Shown: one piece after another, positions 15,169 through 18,782 of the stretch | How the letters are laid out: the number at the start of each line of letters is the position of its first letter | Numbering within the stretch: the first letter of the stretch is position 1 | Source of the DNA: Bacteroidota bacterium | GTDB taxonomy: Bacteria > Bacteroidota > Bacteroidia > Flavobacteriales > Flavobacteriaceae | Reading direction: 5' to 3' | NCBI GenBank assembly: GCA_024278565.1 | Contig: JAJRSY010000289.1 | Coordinates: 1-18,782 of the forward strand | Length of the DNA: 18,782 bases | The notes under the pieces: generated by a model | Database searches by the model: none | The model's input: only the letters and a program-made list of their open reading frames with translations | Told to the model about the DNA's origin: nothing | Program-made: the position numbers and the translations under genes

Positions 15169-15987
15169 ATGAAGAATAAAATTACCCTATTTCTTGTTTT
15201 GTCATTGAGCCTGTTTACAAATGCCCAAAATGATGAATCTGATGGGATGTTTGTCGCTACAACAAAAAATGAATCCGTATTCAAGCCTGGAGAGTGGTTG
15301 AAATTTAGAATGCACTATGGTTTTTTAAATGCCAGTTATGCGACCCTTCAGGTAAAATCAGATGAAATTGACGGTGTACCCGTTTATCATGTGGTCGGCA
15401 AGGGAAAGACTACTGGTTTCGCCAGTGTTTTTTTCAAGGTTGACGATACTTACGAAAGCTATTTCGGAAAAGAAGATGGCAAACCCTATAAGTTTATTCG
15501 TAAAATAAATGAGGGGGGCTATAAAAAGGATATTGAAATAAATTTTAACCACACTGAAGACAAAGCGGTACTCAACGACAAAAAGAACAAAAAGAAATTT
15601 AAGTTCGAACTCCAAGATAGCATTCAAGACTTGATTTCTGCATTTTACTATTTGCGAAACAATTACGACCCCGATAGTTTGGTTGTTGGCAAGGCCATAA
15701 AAATGAAAATGCTGTACGATGACGATGGTATCTTTGTCTTTAAACTAAAGTATTTGGGCAAGGAAGTACTGAATACGAAATACGGCAAGGTAGAGTGTTA
15801 TAAATTCAGGCCCATGGTACAGTCAGGAAGGGTGTTTAAAGAGCAGGAAAGCCTTTCATTATGGATTTCCACCGATGACAACAGAATACCAATTCGAATA
15901 AGTGCCAATTTAGCTGTAGGGGCAATTAAAGCGGACTTGGACGGTTATAACGGTCTCAAGCACCAATTTAAAATTATAGCGGACTAA
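15169..15987 (+). CDS. DUF3108-domain exported protein
   Basis: The 272-residue product has a signal peptide (MKNKITLFLVLSLSLFTNAQ) and then one DUF3108-type domain (about 38-265). Typical stretches are FKPGEWLKFRMHYGFLNAS near the start, KTTGFASVFFKVDDTYESYF, and the C-terminal SLSLWISTDDNRIPIRI. The family is predicted to form a beta-rich periplasmic or outer-membrane-associated fold and has no firmly established function. Some members are linked to lipid or envelope phenotypes, but that cannot be transferred here. The lone Cys (KVECYKF) is not a lipobox, so the protein is predicted to be soluble after cleavage. The next intact gene, an M23 peptidase, is 314 bp away. Confidence 0.85.
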   Translation: MKNKITLFLVLSLSLFTNAQNDESDGMFVATTKNESVFKPGEWLKFRMHYGFLNASYATLQVKSDEIDGVPVYHVVGKGKTTGFASVFFKVDDTYESYFGKEDGKPYKFIRKINEGGYKKDIEINFNHTEDKAVLNDKKNKKKFKFELQDSIQDLISAFYYLRNNYDPDSLVVGKAIKMKMLYDDDGIFVFKLKYLGKEVLNTKYGKVECYKFRPMVQSGRVFKEQESLSLWISTDDNRIPIRISANLAVGAIKADLDGYNGLKHQFKIIAD

Positions 15988-16301
15988 CATACTGTTTCTA
16001 AACACATTTTGGTTTTTAGGCAACGATTCAGCAATATGGGCACAGATAATAAAGAGCAGATTAAAGCGTTAATGACTTTGGATTTAAATACATAAGGTAA
16101 ACTTGCCAATAGTGCACATCGTTTACCCAATAAATTTGAGAAATAACAAAGAGCTTATCAATGCAAAAGAACGGTTCAATTGAAAAAGACATTCCGTCAA
16201 GTTTTCAAAATGTTGTATTTTTCCAGAACTTTGTAAAAACAAGAGGTAAATAACTGAGAAATAGGTAAACTATATCTTTATAATCTCAATAAAAAATTGT
16301 A
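15988..16301 (+). other. Spacer between the DUF3108 and M23 genes
   Basis: The 314-bp AT-rich stretch holds two short ORFs that may be relics of one lost gene (separate entry). It also has a 7-bp inverted repeat GGTAAAC...GTTTACC (16096-16102 and 16121-16127) and a second direct GGTAAAC at 16264-16270. TATCTTTA at 16273-16280 is one mismatch from the -7 consensus and lies 22 bp before the peptidase ATG, so it may be that gene's promoter. Confidence 0.45.
16036..16253 (+). pseudogene. Possible remnant of tryptophan 2,3-dioxygenase (start and end fragments only)
   Basis: Two short ORFs survive. One (16036-16095) begins MGTDNKEQIKAL and stops after 19 codons. The other (16161-16253) contains KDIPSSFQNVVFF. 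The second resembles the conserved K-x-[IL]-P-x-x-F-Q-x-x-x-FF stretch near the C-terminus of bacterial tryptophan 2,3-dioxygenases as I remember them. The first resembles the variable start of flavobacterial homologues. From memory, that gene lies between DUF3108 and M23 peptidase genes in some Flavobacteriaceae. If so, most of the gene was deleted here, including all haem- and substrate-binding parts. The matching stretches are very short, so chance similarity is quite possible. Confidence 0.25.
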
Positions 16302-17594
16302 ATGAAAAAATTGTGGGGCATCCTTTTTATCGCAACCCTATTGTTTTCTTGTAAAGAAGACCCAGCTACCAATTCCAAAGAAGTCAAAAAGAAAATAGCG
16401 ACCGTAGTTGCCATTCAAAAACCAGTGGTCAAAAAATTCGGGTTTAACCTAGATGATTTTACGGTACAACAAGATACCATTAGAAATGGTGATAGTTTTG
16501 GAGAACTGATGTTGGAGAACAAAGTTGCCTATCTGAAAATCGCCAAAGTATCAGAAGATTTCAAAGACACTTTTGATGTTAGAAGAATAAGGGCGGGTAA
16601 GCCTTATATGATCTTAAAGTCAAAAGATACCACCGAAATGGCGCAGGTATTCATTTATGAAAATGACCCCATCAATTACACCGTAATTGATTTGAGAGAC
16701 AGTGTTTCGGCATATACCGATAAGAGAAAAGTGAAATATGTTCAAAGAGAAGCCTCGGGTGTAATAGAAACATCATTGTCAGAAGCCATCTTGGCCCAGG
16801 GCATCGACTATAATGTGACCAATAACCTATCAGAGATCTATGCGTGGACGATTGATTTCTTCAGGCTGCAAAAAGGCGATAAGTTCAAGGTCATATATAA
16901 GGAAAAATTCATCAACGATACCGTTTATGCCGGTGCAGAGCCCATTGAGGCTGCCTATTTTGAGCATAACGGGAGACCCATTTATGCCTTTGGCTATGAA
17001 AATGATTCGTTGAAGAGTATCGTTGATTATTATGATGAAGAGGCAAATAACTTGAGAAGAACATTTTTACGCGCACCCGTTCAGTTCAGTCGTATTTCCT
17101 CACGGTACAATCTGAAACGTAGAATACGGTATTACGGCAATAGAATACGACCCCATAAAGGAACCGATTATGCAGCCCCAAGAGGAACCCCCATCTTGGC
17201 AACTGCAAATGGTACTGTGACCGAGTCCACACGTAGGGGGGGCAATGGCAAATATGTGAAAATCCGTCACAACGGCAAATACAGCACCCAGTACCTGCAC
17301 ATGAAAAAACAGAATGTAAAAAGAGGTGATTACGTGCGTCAGGGAGATATCATAGGATGGATAGGGATGACCGGAAACACAAGTGGTCCTCACGTATGCT
17401 ACCGCTTTTGGAGAAATGGCAGACAGGTAGATCCATTGCGTGAAGAGCTGCCGAAGGCAGAACCTTTGGCCGAAACCCTACAACCTGACTACTTTAATTA
17501 CATACACCCGATCAAAGATCAATTAGACTGTATGTTGTATCCTGAAAAACCTGTTGAAGAAGAGGAAAGTTTATTGACCTATACCCAATTCTAA
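16302..17594 (+). CDS. M23 (LytM-type) peptidoglycan endopeptidase, lipoprotein
   Basis: M23 metallopeptidases cut peptide cross-links in peptidoglycan during growth and division. The 430-residue product begins with a lipoprotein signal peptide (MKKLWGILFIATLLFSC, lipid-modified Cys17). A long N-terminal region (about 45-250) contains an OapA/LysM-like segment (NGDSFGELMLENKV). The LytM domain covers about 265-385: HKGTDYA gives zinc ligands H285 and D289, YLHM gives H333, and GPHVCYRF gives H364. The usual GPHxH is changed so that C366 replaces the last His zinc ligand. I believe HxC is frequent in flavobacterial homologues, and Cys can bind zinc, so activity may be retained, but an EnvC/NlpD-like regulatory role without catalysis is possible. 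A Glu/Pro-rich tail follows the domain. Confidence 0.9.
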   Translation: MKKLWGILFIATLLFSCKEDPATNSKEVKKKIATVVAIQKPVVKKFGFNLDDFTVQQDTIRNGDSFGELMLENKVAYLKIAKVSEDFKDTFDVRRIRAGKPYMILKSKDTTEMAQVFIYENDPINYTVIDLRDSVSAYTDKRKVKYVQREASGVIETSLSEAILAQGIDYNVTNNLSEIYAWTIDFFRLQKGDKFKVIYKEKFINDTVYAGAEPIEAAYFEHNGRPIYAFGYENDSLKSIVDYYDEEANNLRRTFLRAPVQFSRISSRYNLKRRIRYYGNRIRPHKGTDYAAPRGTPILATANGTVTESTRRGGNGKYVKIRHNGKYSTQYLHMKKQNVKRGDYVRQGDIIGWIGMTGNTSGPHVCYRFWRNGRQVDPLREELPKAEPLAETLQPDYFNYIHPIKDQLDCMLYPEKPVEEEESLLTYTQF

Positions 17595-17599
17595 ACCTT

Positions 17600-17626
17600 A
17601 CTTTGTATTCTCTCTAACTACAAAGT
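17600..17626. repeat. Inverted repeat ACTTTGTA-N11-TACAAAGT
   Basis: A perfect 8-bp inverted repeat just after the M23 gene stop, with an 11-nt loop. There is no downstream T-run, so it is a weak terminator candidate. It could be an operator upstream of the pgi promoter box or chance. Confidence 0.4.
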
Positions 17627-17640
17627 CGCTGTATTATGCT

Positions 17641-17648
17641 TATTTTTG
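17641..17648 (+). promoter_or_regulatory. -7 box (TATTTTTG) for pgi
   Basis: Exact TAnnTTTG match, in the same local context (TATTTTTGCC) as the lspA promoter box, 61 bp before the pgi ATG. No -33 TTG is seen at the normal spacing. Confidence 0.45.
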
Positions 17649-17708
17649 CCGCTTGATAGTGCATCGATAGATGCAAAGAACGAGTTGTGAATTTCAAAAG
17701 CATCCCTA

Positions 17709-18782
17709 ATGTCTTTACAGAATATAGATCCGACCACTACCAAGGCTTGGAAAAAACTTACCGATCACTTTAATGAAACAAAAGAGTACCATTTAATAGA
17801 TCTTTTTACCGCCGATTCGAATCGGGCGAGCGATTTTTCATTAAATTGGAATGATTTTCTTTTAGATTTCTCTAAAAATAGAATCACCAAAGAAACCTTA
17901 CGATTACTGCTGCAGTTGGCTGATGAGGTAAACCTGAAAGAGGCCATTGAAAAATATTTTGGCGGTGACTTGATTAATCAAACCGAAGGTAGGGCCGTTC
18001 TCCACACCGCCCTACGGGCAAAGAAATCAGATGTGGTCCTTGTTGACTCCAAAAATGTGGTGCCTGAAATATATGGTGTCAAAGACCAAATAAAGGCATT
18101 TTCCCAAGCAGTGATTTCTGGTGATAAGAAAGGGTATACGGGCAAAGCATTTACCGATATAGTAAACATTGGTATTGGGGGTTCCGATCTAGGTCCTGCG
18201 ATGGTCACCGAGGCATTAAAGTTCTATAAAAACCATTTAAAAATACATTTTGTAAGTAATGTCGATGGCGACCACGTATATGAAGTGCTTAAAAAACTGA
18301 ATGCTGAAACCACTCTTTTTGTAATCGTTTCAAAAACATTTACCACCCAAGAGACTTTGAGCAATGCCACGACCATTAAAGAATGGTTCTTAAAAAGCGG
18401 AAGCCAAAAAGATATCGCCAAGCACTTTGCAGCAGTCTCAACAAATACAAAAAAAATAGCCGAATTTGGTATAGCCCCTGAAAATGTATTTCCTATGTGG
18501 AATTGGGTCGGAGGCCGATTTTCGTTATGGAGCGCCGTGGGCCTTTCTATAGCTTTGGCCACAGGGTTCGAAAATTTTGACGCCCTGTTAAGAGGCGCCA
18601 ATAAAATGGACGAACATTTCAAGAATGAAGATCTTGACAAGAACATTCCTGTGGTTTTAGCACTTTTGAGCGTGTGGTACAATAATTTTTATGGTTCAGA
18701 GACCGAGGCCATCATACCCTATACCCAATATTTGAGTAGATTTTCAGCCTATCTGCAACAGGGTATTATGGAAAGTAATGGC
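17709..18782 (+). CDS. pgi: Glucose-6-phosphate isomerase, 5' part (runs off the window)
   Basis: Pgi interconverts glucose-6-phosphate and fructose-6-phosphate in glycolysis and gluconeogenesis. The frame is open for 358 codons from the ATG to the last base without a stop, so the gene continues past the window and perhaps 190 residues are missing. Visible family features are the phosphate-binding NIGIGGSDLGP (about 153-163), VSKTFTTQET, the PGI signature NWVGGRFSLWSAVGLS, and QQGIMESNG at the window edge, which carries a catalytic-site Glu. The start MSLQNIDPTTTKAWKKL fits family N-termini. The pgi gene lies 114 bp after the peptidase gene, with its own promoter-like box. Confidence 0.96.
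   Translation, partial: MSLQNIDPTTTKAWKKLTDHFNETKEYHLIDLFTADSNRASDFSLNWNDFLLDFSKNRITKETLRLLLQLADEVNLKEAIEKYFGGDLINQTEGRAVLHTALRAKKSDVVLVDSKNVVPEIYGVKDQIKAFSQAVISGDKKGYTGKAFTDIVNIGIGGSDLGPAMVTEALKFYKNHLKIHFVSNVDGDHVYEVLKKLNAETTLFVIVSKTFTTQETLSNATTIKEWFLKSGSQKDIAKHFAAVSTNTKKIAEFGIAPENVFPMWNWVGGRFSLWSAVGLSIALATGFENFDALLRGANKMDEHFKNEDLDKNIPVVLALLSVWYNNFYGSETEAIIPYTQYLSRFSAYLQQGIMESNG

Overview
The window is chromosomal DNA from a member of the Bacteroidota, most likely a (marine) Flavobacteriaceae. The basis is AT-rich DNA (GC estimated by eye at about 40%), several promoter-like TAnnTTTG boxes, family variants typical of that group (a DksA/TraR protein without its zinc ligands, a GIHH-type IleRS signature, an M23 peptidase with HxC instead of HxH), and familiar flavobacterial neighbourhoods such as ileS-dksA-lspA. 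The gene set is mostly core housekeeping. No rRNA, tRNA, CRISPR array or phage genes were seen.

Layout: recO and a TonB-dependent receptor abut at the left. A convergent small Ala/Asp/Lys-rich lipoprotein gene follows on the minus strand. Next come ileS, a DksA/TraR-family gene, a secreted DUF4097-like protein and lspA on the plus strand. A minus-strand 5-formyltetrahydrofolate cyclo-ligase gene converges on lspA. uvrC and a patatin/Omp85 outer-membrane phospholipase gene form a likely plus-strand operon. A 475-bp spacer holds a candidate small RNA and a palindromic repeat. Then come a DUF3108 protein, a 314-bp spacer with what may be the last traces of a tryptophan 2,3-dioxygenase gene, an M23 peptidoglycan hydrolase lipoprotein, and the first 358 codons of pgi, which runs off the right edge.

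The most unusual feature lies inside ileS. The 1296-codon gene is longer than the roughly 1130-1150 codons I expect for this family. The excess is mainly a 462-bp in-frame insertion (residues 638-791) encoding a complete-looking DUF559/Vsr-like endonuclease domain. It is bounded by about 30-bp inverted repeats, each containing a strong C/G hairpin. A second pair of the same arms, 87 bp overall and without a nuclease, sits earlier in the gene (residues 214-242), also in frame. Both insertions use the same reading frame of the repeat, so the arms are translated as short Pro/Gly/Ser/Glu-rich linkers. The 154-residue insert contains no methionine, which suggests it is expressed only as part of IleRS. 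This looks like a palindrome-flanked nuclease element that tolerates, or exploits, in-frame insertion into surface loops of an essential enzyme.

Functionally the region mixes DNA repair (recO, uvrC), translation and its control (ileS, the DksA-like protein), envelope biogenesis and transport (TonB receptor, lspA, lipoprotein, patatin/Omp85, DUF3108, M23 peptidase) and central metabolism (folate salvage, pgi). Apart from the local gene pairs noted, there is no sign of one shared pathway.
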